64,000 nucleotides of DNA from Sphingobacterium sp. HMA12 (GTDB lineage: Bacteria; Bacteroidota; Bacteroidia; Sphingobacteriales; Sphingobacteriaceae): contig NZ_BEYR01000001.1 in the NCBI RefSeq assembly GCF_002933815.1, forward strand, positions 1 through 64,000, read 5' to 3'. The position numbers were made by a program, and so were the translations under genes. Within the stretch, counting starts at the first letter, position 1. Every line of letters begins with the position of its first letter. This document shows positions 17,115 to 26,540 of the stretch, piece by piece. The notes under the pieces were generated by a model. That model searched no databases. It worked only from the letters and a program-made list of their open reading frames with translations, and was not told the DNA's origin.

Positions 17115-18842
17115 TTAATGACCTCCTTCAGCCTCGATTTCATCAATATTGATTCCTTGTTTGGTTAAAATTCCCTTGACAAATACAGCAAAGAAAACAA
17201 TATAACAGAATCCGATTAATGGTAGGATATAGGAGTTATGTATTCCAATAAGGTCGGCCAATTTTCCTTGGATAGGAGGAAGGACACCACCACCAAGAAT
17301 CATCATAACCAAGAATGCTGAACCCTGAGCTGTATATTTTCCAAGACCCACTATTGATAAACTGAAGATAGATGACCACATAATTGAACAAGCAAGACCT
17401 CCTGATAAGAATGCATAGATAGCAATTGTGCCAGAAGAGAAAAGCCCGATTAACATGGCAATGATTCCAAATAAGCCAAAAATAATCAATGTACGTGCAG
17501 GTTTTTCTTTACTTAGGTAGAAAGCCACGATTTGAAGAATAATACAGATTACGTAGTAATAAAGGTGTGACATTTCGAAGCCCGCAAGTGTATTGACACC
17601 AATAATGATGGAAAATGCAACCAAAGGGACGATAATCAGTAAGCCGTTTTTAGTCGATTTACTTAGGTTGAATGCTGTAATTGCACCTGCCCATCGACCA
17701 ATCATCATACTACCCCAGTACATGGATACATAGGGTGTGATCTGGGAAGATTGCAGGTGACCAAATTCTTTTAAAGTCAACAACTCACCTAAATTGCTAC
17801 CAATCGCTACTTCAATACCAACATAGATAAATAATGCAAGCATTCCCAATGCTAATTGGGGGTACTTCATTGCTCCCCAACCTTCCGGATTCTTTTTAGC
17901 GCTTCTGTTTGAAAAGAGTAAGCCGCCGATGACAACGATTAAAGCACCTGCTAACCATAGCATACGTTGTGTTTCCAGTGGTTTAGCAACTTCCTTAATG
18001 TGTGCTTTTAATTGATCTATCTGAACCTGGTCGGTCAGGCTAGAGACTTGTTGGTGTAGTTGCTCGATGTGTAACGCAAGGTCACTCTTATAACTTAAAA
18101 ATACAGGTGTGAACATGCCGAATAGCAACACCGTCATGATGATTAAAGTACGTAAAGCCTTGTTGGCTTTTTCCATGGGTTCATTGCTGATTCCGGCTGG
18201 GACTTTTTTGCTAAAGTTGAACAATGCCGCAGCGAGAAGGAACAACAAACCTACACCAACATAGAGATAGACCACTTTATTTAAAGGCAGATTGGCAATC
18301 TCAGAATCGGAAATGGGTTCAAATGTCCCGAAAAGTGAGAATCCAATCACTAAGGGGCCTATGGTTGTTCCAAAGGAGTTGATACCACCGCCAAGGTTGA
18401 CACGGGAAGCTCCTGTCTTTGGATCCCCTAATAAGACAGCGAAGGGATTGGCTGCAGTTTGCTGCAGGGAAAATCCCAGTGCAACCACAAATAGACCCAG
18501 CAACATGCCAATATATAGATTCACCTCGACTGCTACAATCATCGCTGCCGCACCAAGTGCTGAAAACAATAGACCATACACGATACTTTTTTTGTAACCC
18601 CATTTTCCAACGAGATCTTTGCCGCCTATCGAACTAAAGATGAAAAGGAGCAATGCACCGATGTAGTATGCCGTATAAAAGGCAAAGTCTATAAGTTGCG
18701 ATTGAAATTGATCCAGGTGAAAATAATTCTTGCAGAATGGGATAAATACGCTATTCCCCGCTGCAATAAACCCCCAAAAGAAAAACACAATAATCAATGT
18801 GTAGAGTGCGGGGTAATTGGTTTTAGTTTGTTGCTGTTCCAT
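17115..18842 (-). CDS. FucP-family sugar:proton symporter (MFS)
   Basis: A 575-residue inner-membrane transporter. The N-terminal [17 protein letters not shown] and the [11 protein letters not shown] and [18 protein letters not shown] segments are typical of the glucose/galactose/fucose (FucP/NagP) group. It is about 130 residues longer than E. coli FucP. The extra part includes a hydrophilic, probably coiled-coil loop between the two halves (about residues 255-300, [17 protein letters not shown]). With the kinase gene downstream it probably imports GlcNAc or a related sugar, which is an inference from context. Confidence 0.88.
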   Translation of the reverse strand: MEQQQTKTNYPALYTLIIVFFFWGFIAAGNSVFIPFCKNYFHLDQFQSQLIDFAFYTAYYIGALLLFIFSSIGGKDLVGKWGYKKSIVYGLLFSALGAAAMIVAVEVNLYIGMLLGLFVVALGFSLQQTAANPFAVLLGDPKTGASRVNLGGGINSFGTTIGPLVIGFSLFGTFEPISDSEIANLPLNKVVYLYVGVGLLFLLAAALFNFSKKVPAGISNEPMEKANKALRTLIIMTVLLFGMFTPVFLSYKSDLALHIEQLHQQVSSLTDQVQIDQLKAHIKEVAKPLETQRMLWLAGALIVVIGGLLFSNRSAKKNPEGWGAMKYPQLALGMLALFIYVGIEVAIGSNLGELLTLKEFGHLQSSQITPYVSMYWGSMMIGRWAGAITAFNLSKSTKNGLLIIVPLVAFSIIIGVNTLAGFEMSHLYYYVICIILQIVAFYLSKEKPARTLIIFGLFGIIAMLIGLFSSGTIAIYAFLSGGLACSIMWSSIFSLSIVGLGKYTAQGSAFLVMMILGGGVLPPIQGKLADLIGIHNSYILPLIGFCYIVFFAVFVKGILTKQGINIDEIEAEGGH

Positions 18843-19137
18843 ATAAGGGATCTAAAAACTTAAATTTTGAAAGGTACGAACTTATGAAAAAAAATATAAA
18901 ATTCAATCTAAAAATGTTGTTAAATCGTTTTACTAGCTACAATAGTAAATATTTTTTTTGAAATATTTTGAAATAACAAAATTTGTTTTTTTCTTTGTCT
19001 AGGTTCTCAAGATTTAATCCACTTCGGGTTTAAAAGAAATCATTAAGTTCTTCATTCACTTAAACAAGGAAACAAGCTTAAGTGTGTAATCAGAATAAAG
19101 CTCAAAAGAAAATCCAAAAATCATACACAACACATTA

Positions 19138-20637
19138 ATGGATATTAACGAATTAAACGCTAAACTCGTATCGGAATTGCGCGAGATTGCTAAGTTGATC
19201 GGTATCGCGGATGCTGATAAATTGCGTAAGCAAGAATTAATAGAAAGAATTAGCAATACCGGTGGGGAAGAAGAAGCAGCTCCGGCTTCTACAGAAAATG
19301 TTGCTAAAGTGGAGGAAGACAATCAGGAACAGGGTGAACGTACACGTAAACGTGTAAGAACGGTGAAAACTGCAGAGCCTGTGACTGTAAGAAAACGTGA
19401 GGCTGTCGAAAGTGAAGAAAGCAGTCCCGCAGTAGATACGACTCCGACAACAGATAAAGGTTCCCAACCTGAAAAAACTCTTCAAACTCCTAAAGCTGAA
19501 AATACTTCTTCTAGTACAGATTTCGACAATGTTATCGTTAATGAGGGTGTTTTGGAAATTATGCCTGATGGCTATGGTTTCTTGCGTTCTTCGGACTATA
19601 ACTACTTGACATCTCCGGATGATATTTATGTCTCACAGTCCCAGATCAAATTATTTGGTTTGAAAACAGGGGATACCGTTCGTGGTTGTATTCGTCCACC
19701 AAAAGAAGGTGAGAAGTATTTTCCATTGGTTAGAGTAGAAGCTATTAACGGACAGAATCCTGCAGAAGTACGCGACCGTGTACCTTTTGACTATTTGACC
19801 CCATTATTTCCGGATGAGCGCTTGAATTTAGATATGGGTATGGGTAATTACTCTACACGTATCATGGATTTGTTTACACCTATCGGTAAAGGTCAACGCG
19901 GATTGATCGTTGCACAGCCGAAAACAGGTAAAACAAATTTGCTGAAGGAAGTTGCGAACGCAATTGCAAAGAATCATCCTGAAGTATACCTGATCATCTT
20001 ATTGATTGATGAGCGTCCTGAGGAGGTTACGGATATGGCTAGAAGCGTACGTGCAGAGGTTGTTTCATCTACTTTTGATGAACCTGCTGATCGTCACGTA
20101 AAGATTGCTAATATTGTATTGGAAAAAGCGAAGCGTATGGTTGAGTGCGGTCACGATGTGGTTATCCTGTTGGATTCCATCACTCGTCTGGCACGTGCTT
20201 ACAATACTGTTGCCCCAGCTTCGGGTAAAATCCTGTCCGGTGGTGTGGATGCAAATGCGCTACATAAACCAAAACGTTTCTTTGGTGCGGCTAGAAATAT
20301 CGAAAACGGTGGTTCATTGACAATCCTTGCGACTGCTTTGACAGATACAGGTTCTAAAATGGATGAGGTGATCTTTGAAGAATTTAAAGGAACTGGTAAC
20401 ATGGAGCTGCAATTGGATCGTAAATTGGCAAACAAACGTATCTTCCCTGCAATTGACATTACAGCGTCTAGCACGCGTCGTGATGACCTATTGACAGACA
20501 AGGAAACATTGCAACGTATTTGGGTGCTTCGTAATCACTTGTCGGATATGAATTCTACAGAAGCAATGGAATTCTTACAAGGACAAATGCGTGGTACTAA
20601 ATCAAATGAGGAATTTTTGATCAGTATGAATGGGTAA
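19138..20637 (+). CDS. rho: Transcription termination factor Rho
   Basis: A hexameric RNA helicase that ends transcription. Residues 1-42 are the Rho-N domain. A hydrophilic, Glu/Thr/Lys-rich insert of about 90 residues follows, as is common in Bacteroidota. After it come the cold-shock RNA-binding domain ([10 protein letters not shown]) and the ATPase core, with Walker A PKTGKT at residues 261-266, [14 protein letters not shown] and [13 protein letters not shown]. The 499 residues, against about 420 in E. coli, are explained by the insert. The 295-bp AT-rich leader may allow autoregulation, but I see no specific attenuator. Confidence 0.97.
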   Translation: MDINELNAKLVSELREIAKLIGIADADKLRKQELIERISNTGGEEEAAPASTENVAKVEEDNQEQGERTRKRVRTVKTAEPVTVRKREAVESEESSPAVDTTPTTDKGSQPEKTLQTPKAENTSSSTDFDNVIVNEGVLEIMPDGYGFLRSSDYNYLTSPDDIYVSQSQIKLFGLKTGDTVRGCIRPPKEGEKYFPLVRVEAINGQNPAEVRDRVPFDYLTPLFPDERLNLDMGMGNYSTRIMDLFTPIGKGQRGLIVAQPKTGKTNLLKEVANAIAKNHPEVYLIILLIDERPEEVTDMARSVRAEVVSSTFDEPADRHVKIANIVLEKAKRMVECGHDVVILLDSITRLARAYNTVAPASGKILSGGVDANALHKPKRFFGAARNIENGGSLTILATALTDTGSKMDEVIFEEFKGTGNMELQLDRKLANKRIFPAIDITASSTRRDDLLTDKETLQRIWVLRNHLSDMNSTEAMEFLQGQMRGTKSNEEFLISMNG

Positions 20638-20660
20638 TCCCATCAAATTTTAATATTTTA

Positions 20661-20692
20661 GCCATCATTTCTAACCGAATGATGGCTTTTTT
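20661..20692 (+). terminator. Terminator of rho
   Basis: A 9-bp perfect stem GCCATCATT/AATGATGGC (20661-20669 with 20678-20686) with six T, 23 nt after the rho stop. Confidence 0.9.
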
Positions 20693-20712
20693 ATAAGAAA
20701 TAAATCACATAA

Positions 20713-21399
20713 ATGAAAAAACATATTCCAAACCTGCTGACCTGCCTGAATCTTTTTAGTGGTTGTATTGCTGTGCTGATGGCCTTGGAGGGGAATCTTA
20801 AAGAAGTAACGATCTGTGTTTTTGCCTCTGGAATATTTGATTTTTTCGATGGCATGGTAGCTAGGCTACTTCATGTAAAATCACTTATCGGCAAAGAATT
20901 GGATTCGTTGGCTGATATGGTCAGTTTTGGATTTTTACCGGGTACGATCATGTTTACATTGCTGCAGCAAGCACTTCCTGATGGTTCCTTACTACCGTAT
21001 CTGGGATTTATTGTAACCGTATTTTCGGCTTTGCGTTTGGCTAAGTTTAATTTGGACGAACGACAAACTTCTGATTTTATTGGACTTAATACACCAATGA
21101 ATACCTTTTATGTGCTTTCACTACCCTATATTGCTGTTAAGTATCCCGAACTCATTATAAATCCAATATTTTTGATTTGTAGTGCGCTACTGACCAGTTA
21201 TCTGTTGATTAGTGAGATCCGGCTGTTTTCAATGAAATTCAGTTCGATGGATTGGAAAACGAACAAATTTCGCTTTATCTTTCTGTTTTTAACTTTGATC
21301 TTATTTGTAATTGGGCAATTTATGGCTTTGCCAGTTATTCTACTTTTGTATTTTATACTTTCGGCATTGCACTTCAATAAAAAAAACGATCTGGCTTAG
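20713..21399 (+). CDS. pssA: CDP-diacylglycerol--serine O-phosphatidyltransferase
   Basis: It makes phosphatidylserine, the precursor of phosphatidylethanolamine, in the inner membrane. The CDP-alcohol phosphatidyltransferase signature D-G-x2-A-R-x8-G-x3-D-x3-D is complete, running from FFDGMVARLL to GKELDSLADM. About six helices and a length of 228 residues fit type II PssA. Its last codons lie inside a terminator stem shared with the opposing HPt gene. Confidence 0.94.
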   Translation: MKKHIPNLLTCLNLFSGCIAVLMALEGNLKEVTICVFASGIFDFFDGMVARLLHVKSLIGKELDSLADMVSFGFLPGTIMFTLLQQALPDGSLLPYLGFIVTVFSALRLAKFNLDERQTSDFIGLNTPMNTFYVLSLPYIAVKYPELIINPIFLICSALLTSYLLISEIRLFSMKFSSMDWKTNKFRFIFLFLTLILFVIGQFMALPVILLLYFILSALHFNKKNDLA

Positions 21400-21409
21400 A
21401 TCGTTTTTT
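21381..21409. terminator. Bidirectional terminator inside the overlapping 3' ends of pssA and the HPt gene
   Basis: A perfect 12-bp stem, AAAAAACGATCT (21381-21392) with AGATCGTTTTTT (21398-21409), and a 5-nt loop. U runs are present on both strands. The stem contains the final codons and stops of both converging genes, which overlap by 4 bp. Confidence 0.85.
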
Positions 21410-21740
21410 CGTATTGTTCAAGTTCAAATAACAGTTCTTTCATTTCGATATCTAGAACGTGAAAAGTCGCTCTGAGTCCCTCTAAGGATTCCTGATTTTT
21501 GGCATTCATTTCCAATTCTTCGAATTTGGCTTTTAAATGGAATGCTCCGATATAGTCCATCGTAGGTTTGATGTGATGAGCGGCATCGGCAATTTTTTGA
21601 TGGTCACCTTCAACTAACGCATTTCGTAAGTTATCTAAATCTACGGGGGTTTGGATAAGATACATTGATACAAATTGTTTGATCAAATCTGAATTGTCAA
21701 ACATGTTTTGGTTGATTAGGTCAATGTCGATATGGTTCAT
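21396..21740 (-). CDS. Stand-alone HPt (histidine phosphotransfer) domain protein
   Basis: A 114-residue all-helical protein. The motif AAHHIKPTMDYIGA matches the HPt pattern A-H-x-L-K-G-x2-x3-G, which makes His55 the likely phosphorylated residue and His56 its neighbour. It would relay phosphate between a hybrid histidine kinase and a response regulator. No partner kinase or regulator gene lies in this window. It overlaps folK upstream by 20 bp, so the two are translationally linked, and overlaps pssA by 4 bp tail to tail. Confidence 0.82.
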   Translation of the reverse strand: MNHIDIDLINQNMFDNSDLIKQFVSMYLIQTPVDLDNLRNALVEGDHQKIADAAHHIKPTMDYIGAFHLKAKFEELEMNAKNQESLEGLRATFHVLDIEMKELLFELEQYEKTI

Positions 21741-22224
21741 CGTTGTTAATTTTCTTTACGGGTAATTTGTCCTTGCAGTTACGCAATAAAGATACGTTAT
21801 TTTTTTTGTAAACAGGATGAATGTAGTCCGGCGCTATTTCTGCTAAGGGTTCCAAGGTGAAACGTCGTTCTGAAATAAACGGATGTGGTATAATTAGGTT
21901 TGGGTAGTTGATAGTTTCATCGTTGAAATAAAGTAAATCAATATCAATCGCTCTTTGGCCCCATTTCTTCAAACGTACCCTTCCCAAATCCAATTCAATC
22001 TGCTGTGTGCAATTCAAACATTCGATTGGGGATAAAACGGTATTTATCAAGATGACCTGATTTAGGAACGCGGGTTGCTCTTCAACGCCCCAGGCGGCGG
22101 TTTCATAAATGGAAGATGCTATCAAAATTTCTCCAACCTGTTTTTCAAGCGCTTGCTTTGCTTGTGATAGCTGTCGCAGACGGTCTCCCAAGTTGGTTCC
22201 CAATAATATAAAAATCTTATTCAT
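21721..22224 (-). CDS. folK: 2-amino-4-hydroxy-6-hydroxymethyldihydropteridine pyrophosphokinase
   Basis: This is the folate-pathway kinase that pyrophosphorylates hydroxymethyldihydropterin. The signatures LLGTNLGDR near the N terminus, YETAAWG, and WGQRAIDIDLLYF with the metal-binding Asp pair are all present, followed by IPHPFISERRFTLEPLAEI. The 167-residue length is usual for the family. It is the first gene of a two-gene unit with the HPt protein. It is divergent from sppA, and 121 bp separate the start codons. Confidence 0.95.
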   Translation of the reverse strand: MNKIFILLGTNLGDRLRQLSQAKQALEKQVGEILIASSIYETAAWGVEEQPAFLNQVILINTVLSPIECLNCTQQIELDLGRVRLKKWGQRAIDIDLLYFNDETINYPNLIIPHPFISERRFTLEPLAEIAPDYIHPVYKKNNVSLLRNCKDKLPVKKINNDEPYRH

Positions 22225-22345
22225 GTTGCTAAATTAAGGCTTTATGAAATAAAATACTGGGGGAATAAAAAATATTGCATTACCTTTAGTGTAAAATAAA
22301 TCATTCCATTTTCAGGACTGTATAAATCGGGATTAATTATTAAAT

Positions 22346-24112
22346 ATGAGATCATTTTTTAAGTATGTATTGGCTACGATTACGGGGATTGTAATATCTT
22401 TTGTGATCCTGTTTATTGTTTTTATGGGGATTATTGGTGCCCTCATCAGTTCGGCTTCCTCCGATCAGGAGGTCGTTGTCAAAAGCAATTCGGTATTATT
22501 TCTATCTTTTGATTATGACATCAATGAGCGGAACGATAATAATCCCTTTGGAAGTTTGAATCTTCCGGGTTATTCTACAAAGAGTATCGGGCTGGATGAT
22601 ATTCTGGGGAGAATAAGATATGCGGCCACGGATGGCAATATCAAGGGGATTTATATGGATGCTGGGAGCATCGGTACTGGCTTTGCTAGTTTAAAAGAGG
22701 TGCGCGATGAATTACTTGCTTTTAAGAAAACAGGGAAATTTATCGTTGCTTACAATGCCGGTTACAATCAAAAAGCATATTATGTGGCGAGTATTGCTGA
22801 TAAAGTGTATGTCAATCCACAAGGAACCATCGATTTTAGGGGACTTGCGAGTTCGACCATGTTTTATAAAGATCTATTGGATAAGGTAGGGGTAGAGATG
22901 CAGATTGTAAAAGTGGGGACATTTAAGAGTGCTGTAGAGCCTTATTTCTTAAATAAAATGAGTGATCCAAATCGTTTGCAGGTTACTTCCTATCTGGGAA
23001 GTATCTATGAAACTTTTATCAGTGAAATTTCGGCAAGCCGGAACATTCCTGCTGATTCATTACGTGGTATAGCCAATGATTATCTGGTCAGAAATGCGGA
23101 TGATGCGGTACGGTATAAGCTTGCTGATGCCAAGATTTATAAGGATGAATTACTCACTGACTTAAGAAAGCGATTGAAGATAGGTGATAAGGACGAAATA
23201 TCGTTTGTTTCCTTATTAGATTATAATAAAAAGATAAAAGAAGATGCGAGTGGCTCTGAGGTGGCGGTTCTTTACGCAGTCGGAGAGATTGTGGACGGGG
23301 AAGGGACACGCCCGGGAGAGATAGGAGGAGATAAATTTTCAAGGGAATTAAGGAAGTTGAGAGAGGATGATGCTGTCAAGGCTGTTGTGTTGCGTGTGAA
23401 TTCTCCCGGAGGCTCAGCCCTTGCCTCGGATATTATATGGCGTGAGGTAATTTTGACTAAAAAGGTTAAACCTGTCATTGTTTCAATGGGTGATGTTGCC
23501 GCTTCAGGAGGTTATTATATTTCAGCTGCTGCAGACTCTATATTTGCAGAGCCAACCACTATTACGGGGTCAATCGGTGTGTTTGGTGTAATACCGAATT
23601 TTCAGAATTTGATGAACAATAAAATTGGCGTACACTATGATGGTGTGAAAACAGGAAAATTTGCGGATTTGATGACTACTTTTGATCGGCCTTTGACAGC
23701 TGAGGAAAGAGATATTATTCAACGCGAGGTTGATAAAGTATACGCTACTTTTACAAAAGTTGTGTCTGAAGGCAGAAACATGCCGTTGGCGAATGTGGAT
23801 AGTATTGGACAGGGCCGTGTATGGACGGGTACACAGGGCTTAAGCAATAAATTGGTGGATCGTTTGGGTAATCTTGATGTCGCTATTCAGGCAGCTGCTA
23901 AAAAAGCGAAGCTAAACAAGTATAAAGTTGCTCAATATCCTGCAAAGGAGGATCCTTTCACTTCGATATTGAACAATTCAAAGGAAAAGGTTCAGGCTTG
24001 GGTAGCGAAGGAGCAAATGGGCGAATACTATCGTTATTTTGATGTGATGCGGCAGGCGACAGCACAGAGCGGGGTGCAGGCTAGGCTACCTTATGCCGTT
24101 GAAATCCATTAA
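22346..24112 (+). CDS. sppA: Signal peptide peptidase SppA, long (67 kDa) form
   Basis: A membrane-bound serine protease that degrades cleaved signal peptides. An N-terminal helix (about residues 7-32) is followed by two tandem S49 domains. The catalytic Lys194 (GTFKSAVEPYF) lies in the first domain and Ser387 (VAASGGYYIS) in the second, matching the spacing of E. coli SppA Lys209/Ser409. The 588-residue length fits the tandem form. It is monocistronic, with a terminator 18 nt past the stop. Confidence 0.95.
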   Translation: MRSFFKYVLATITGIVISFVILFIVFMGIIGALISSASSDQEVVVKSNSVLFLSFDYDINERNDNNPFGSLNLPGYSTKSIGLDDILGRIRYAATDGNIKGIYMDAGSIGTGFASLKEVRDELLAFKKTGKFIVAYNAGYNQKAYYVASIADKVYVNPQGTIDFRGLASSTMFYKDLLDKVGVEMQIVKVGTFKSAVEPYFLNKMSDPNRLQVTSYLGSIYETFISEISASRNIPADSLRGIANDYLVRNADDAVRYKLADAKIYKDELLTDLRKRLKIGDKDEISFVSLLDYNKKIKEDASGSEVAVLYAVGEIVDGEGTRPGEIGGDKFSRELRKLREDDAVKAVVLRVNSPGGSALASDIIWREVILTKKVKPVIVSMGDVAASGGYYISAAADSIFAEPTTITGSIGVFGVIPNFQNLMNNKIGVHYDGVKTGKFADLMTTFDRPLTAEERDIIQREVDKVYATFTKVVSEGRNMPLANVDSIGQGRVWTGTQGLSNKLVDRLGNLDVAIQAAAKKAKLNKYKVAQYPAKEDPFTSILNNSKEKVQAWVAKEQMGEYYRYFDVMRQATAQSGVQARLPYAVEIH

Positions 24113-24130
24113 TGATAATTTAATCCGATA

Positions 24131-24166
24131 AAAAGGCATTTATTTGATGAAAATAAATGCCTTTTT
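24131..24166 (+). terminator. Terminator of sppA
   Basis: A 15-bp perfect stem (24131-24145 with 24151-24165) ending in a T run. Confidence 0.9.
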
Positions 24167-24181
24167 TCTATATTTAACTGT

Positions 24182-24196
24182 TCGTTTGGCAAACGA
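24182..24196. promoter_or_regulatory. Perfect 15-nt palindrome upstream of pgk
   Basis: TCGTTTG-G-CAAACGA is a 7-bp perfect inverted repeat with one central base, 29 nt before the pgk ATG. Its form is like a LacI-family operator. It may also overlap the promoter. No regulator gene is adjacent. Confidence 0.35.
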
Positions 24197-24225
24197 CAGA
24201 TCCTAAAACACATTAAAGTTACATA

Positions 24226-25416
24226 ATGAAAACAGTAGACGATTTAAATTTTGCAGGTAAAAAAGCCTTGGTTCGCGTAGATTTCAACGTTCCTTTGGAT
24301 GAGAATTTCAATATTACGGATGATAATCGTATTCAGGGAGCTGCTCCGACAATAAAGAAAATTTTGAATGACGGCGGAAGTGTGATATTGATGTCCCATT
24401 TAGGAAGGCCAAAAGATGGTCCTACTGATAAGTATTCATTAAAACATATTGTTGCTCACCTTTCTAAGGTGTTAGGTACAGAGGTTCAATTTGCCAATGA
24501 TTGTATTGGAAATGAAGCTGTAGAAAAAGCTTCGGCATTGCAAGCTGGACAAGTTTTATTACTTGAAAACCTGCGTTTTTATAAAGAAGAAGAAAAAGGT
24601 GATGTAGGATTTGCCGAAAAGCTTTCAAAGTTAGGTGATGTATATGTGAATGATGCTTTTGGAACGGCGCATAGAGCACATGCTTCAACGGCGATTATCG
24701 CACAGTTTTTCCCTTCAGCTAAATATAGCGGTTATTTGATGGCTGCTGAAGTAGGTAATGCGGAGAAGGTGTTGAATAATCCGGTTAGACCGTTTACAGC
24801 GATTATGGGTGGAGCGAAAGTTTCTGATAAAATCCAGCTGATTGAGGCATTATTGGATAAAGTGGACAACTTACTGATCGGTGGAGGTATGGCATATACG
24901 TTTATCAAAGCAAGAGGTGGCGAAATCGGTAAGTCATTGGTGGAGATGGACAAGCTTGACCTAGCAAATGAATTGGTAAAGAAAGCGAAAGAAAAAGGAG
25001 TAAATTTGGTTATTCCTACAGATGCGCAAATAGCTGATGCATTTTCTAATGATGCAAATGTATATGATGGTCCAAATGATCAGATTCCTGCAGATCTTCA
25101 GGGCTTAGATATTGGTCAGGATTCGGCAGCGAATTTTGCGTCTATTATCAAAGATTCAAAAACAGTTCTTTGGAATGGTCCTATGGGAGTTTTTGAGTTT
25201 GATACTTTTGCAAAAGGTACGAAAGCTGTGGCCGATGCAGTTGTCGAGGCGACGAAAAATGGTGCATTTTCTTTAATAGGAGGTGGAGACTCAGCTGCTG
25301 CCGTAAGTAAATTTGGTATGACCGAAGATGTCAGTTACGTGAGTACGGGTGGTGGCGCATTGCTGGAATATATGGAAGGAAAGGTTCTTCCCGGTGTTAA
25401 AGCACTGGAAGATTAA
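24226..25416 (+). CDS. pgk: Phosphoglycerate kinase
   Basis: A glycolytic enzyme that moves phosphate from 1,3-bisphosphoglycerate to ADP. The N-terminal substrate-binding motif [15 protein letters not shown] (from residue 12), the MSHLGRPK loop, [10 protein letters not shown] and the C-terminal [13 protein letters not shown] nucleotide segment are all in place. The 396-residue length is typical. It is a single gene with its own terminator. gap and other glycolytic genes are not in the window. Confidence 0.98.
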   Translation: MKTVDDLNFAGKKALVRVDFNVPLDENFNITDDNRIQGAAPTIKKILNDGGSVILMSHLGRPKDGPTDKYSLKHIVAHLSKVLGTEVQFANDCIGNEAVEKASALQAGQVLLLENLRFYKEEEKGDVGFAEKLSKLGDVYVNDAFGTAHRAHASTAIIAQFFPSAKYSGYLMAAEVGNAEKVLNNPVRPFTAIMGGAKVSDKIQLIEALLDKVDNLLIGGGMAYTFIKARGGEIGKSLVEMDKLDLANELVKKAKEKGVNLVIPTDAQIADAFSNDANVYDGPNDQIPADLQGLDIGQDSAANFASIIKDSKTVLWNGPMGVFEFDTFAKGTKAVADAVVEATKNGAFSLIGGGDSAAAVSKFGMTEDVSYVSTGGGALLEYMEGKVLPGVKALED

Positions 25417-25440
25417 TAGCTTTTAAAAAAAATAGTATGG

Positions 25441-25470
25441 AAAAGGGATAATGTTGTGTTATCCCTTTTT
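25441..25470 (+). terminator. Terminator of pgk
   Basis: The stem AAAAGGGATAA/TTATCCCTTTT (25441-25451 with 25459-25469) with a T run, 25 nt after the stop codon. Confidence 0.88.
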
Positions 25471-25697
25471 TATTGCAAAATGTTTCTTATACATGTATTA
25501 AAACTTGTATCTGTGGAGGAGCATACTTTAGTATTAGGCACCAATGGTTTGAAAAAGACAGCTTTGGATTAGAATGAGCTATATTTTCTCGCTAATGTCA
25601 GATTTAAATCAATTATCTGTTAAATATCTGTATGGCAGTGGCGAGTATTTACTGTATTTCTTAAATTTATCATGACATGATTATATAGGTTTTATTG

Positions 25698-26540
25698 ATG
25701 GATGCTAATCACAAAAAAGATAAAGATAGTTCGGGTTTTTTTTCGGTGTTGACTTATAATGTAGCGGGATTGCCGGGGTTTATTTCTTCTGCGATTACAG
25801 GCAGGAGTAGGAGTATTGCTGAAATAGGCAAAAAGATTAATCCTTTTGATATTGTGAATGTTCAGGAGGATTTCAATTATAACAATAGTCTCTATTGGGG
25901 CGGGAATCAACACCCTTACCGTACCAAGCCTAAGGGGCGTGTACCTTTTGGAGACGGTCTCAATACCTTGTCCCGTTTCCCGATGTCGGATGTTGTGCGA
26001 GTCCCTTGGAAAAAACGTACCGGAGCCGATTTTCTGACCCCGAAAGGTTTTACCTTGGTCAAAGTGGAGATCGTTGCGGGAATATGGCTAGATGTCTACA
26101 ATGTACATGCGAACGCGCAGAACAGTAGACGGGCTTCCAGTGCGAGAAGGGATAATCTTAATCAGTTACGTGATTACATAGGCGAGAATTCTAGTGAAAA
26201 CGCGCTGATTGTCATGGGGGACTTTAATGCACATTATAGTTTCGGTGATGATAACCTGCACGATTTTATGGAGTCAACCACATTGGTGGACAGTTGGGTT
26301 GAACTACAGAACGGAGGACTTGTGCCAGAAGCGAAGCATGCATTTAAACCGCCTCATATGCTGTCAATCGGTAATCAGAGTGAATCAATAGACAAGATTC
26401 TCTATCGCAGCAATAGCCATCTGAGTTTGAACGCCCGTGATTATAATATCGAAAACAACCTATTTACGAATGTCAGGGGCTTGCCTTTGTCAGATCACTA
26501 TGCTTTGGCGGCTAATTTTAATTGGGCTGTTCATTCTTAA
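25698..26540 (+). CDS. Endonuclease/exonuclease/phosphatase (EEP) fold hydrolase
   Basis: A 280-residue enzyme of the DNase I / sphingomyelinase / inositol phosphatase superfamily. The expected active-site positions are visible: Asn in LTYNVAGLP, Glu in VNVQEDF, Asp-x-Asn in MGDFNAH, Asp in SESIDKIL and the His of LSDHYALA. No signal peptide is seen, so it is either cytoplasmic or exported by another route. I use the ATG at 25698; the codon before it is TTG. The substrate (nucleic acid, lipid or phosphoinositide) cannot be told. It converges on the outer-membrane gene with a 4-bp overlap. Confidence 0.85.
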   Translation: MDANHKKDKDSSGFFSVLTYNVAGLPGFISSAITGRSRSIAEIGKKINPFDIVNVQEDFNYNNSLYWGGNQHPYRTKPKGRVPFGDGLNTLSRFPMSDVVRVPWKKRTGADFLTPKGFTLVKVEIVAGIWLDVYNVHANAQNSRRASSARRDNLNQLRDYIGENSSENALIVMGDFNAHYSFGDDNLHDFMESTTLVDSWVELQNGGLVPEAKHAFKPPHMLSIGNQSESIDKILYRSNSHLSLNARDYNIENNLFTNVRGLPLSDHYALAANFNWAVHS

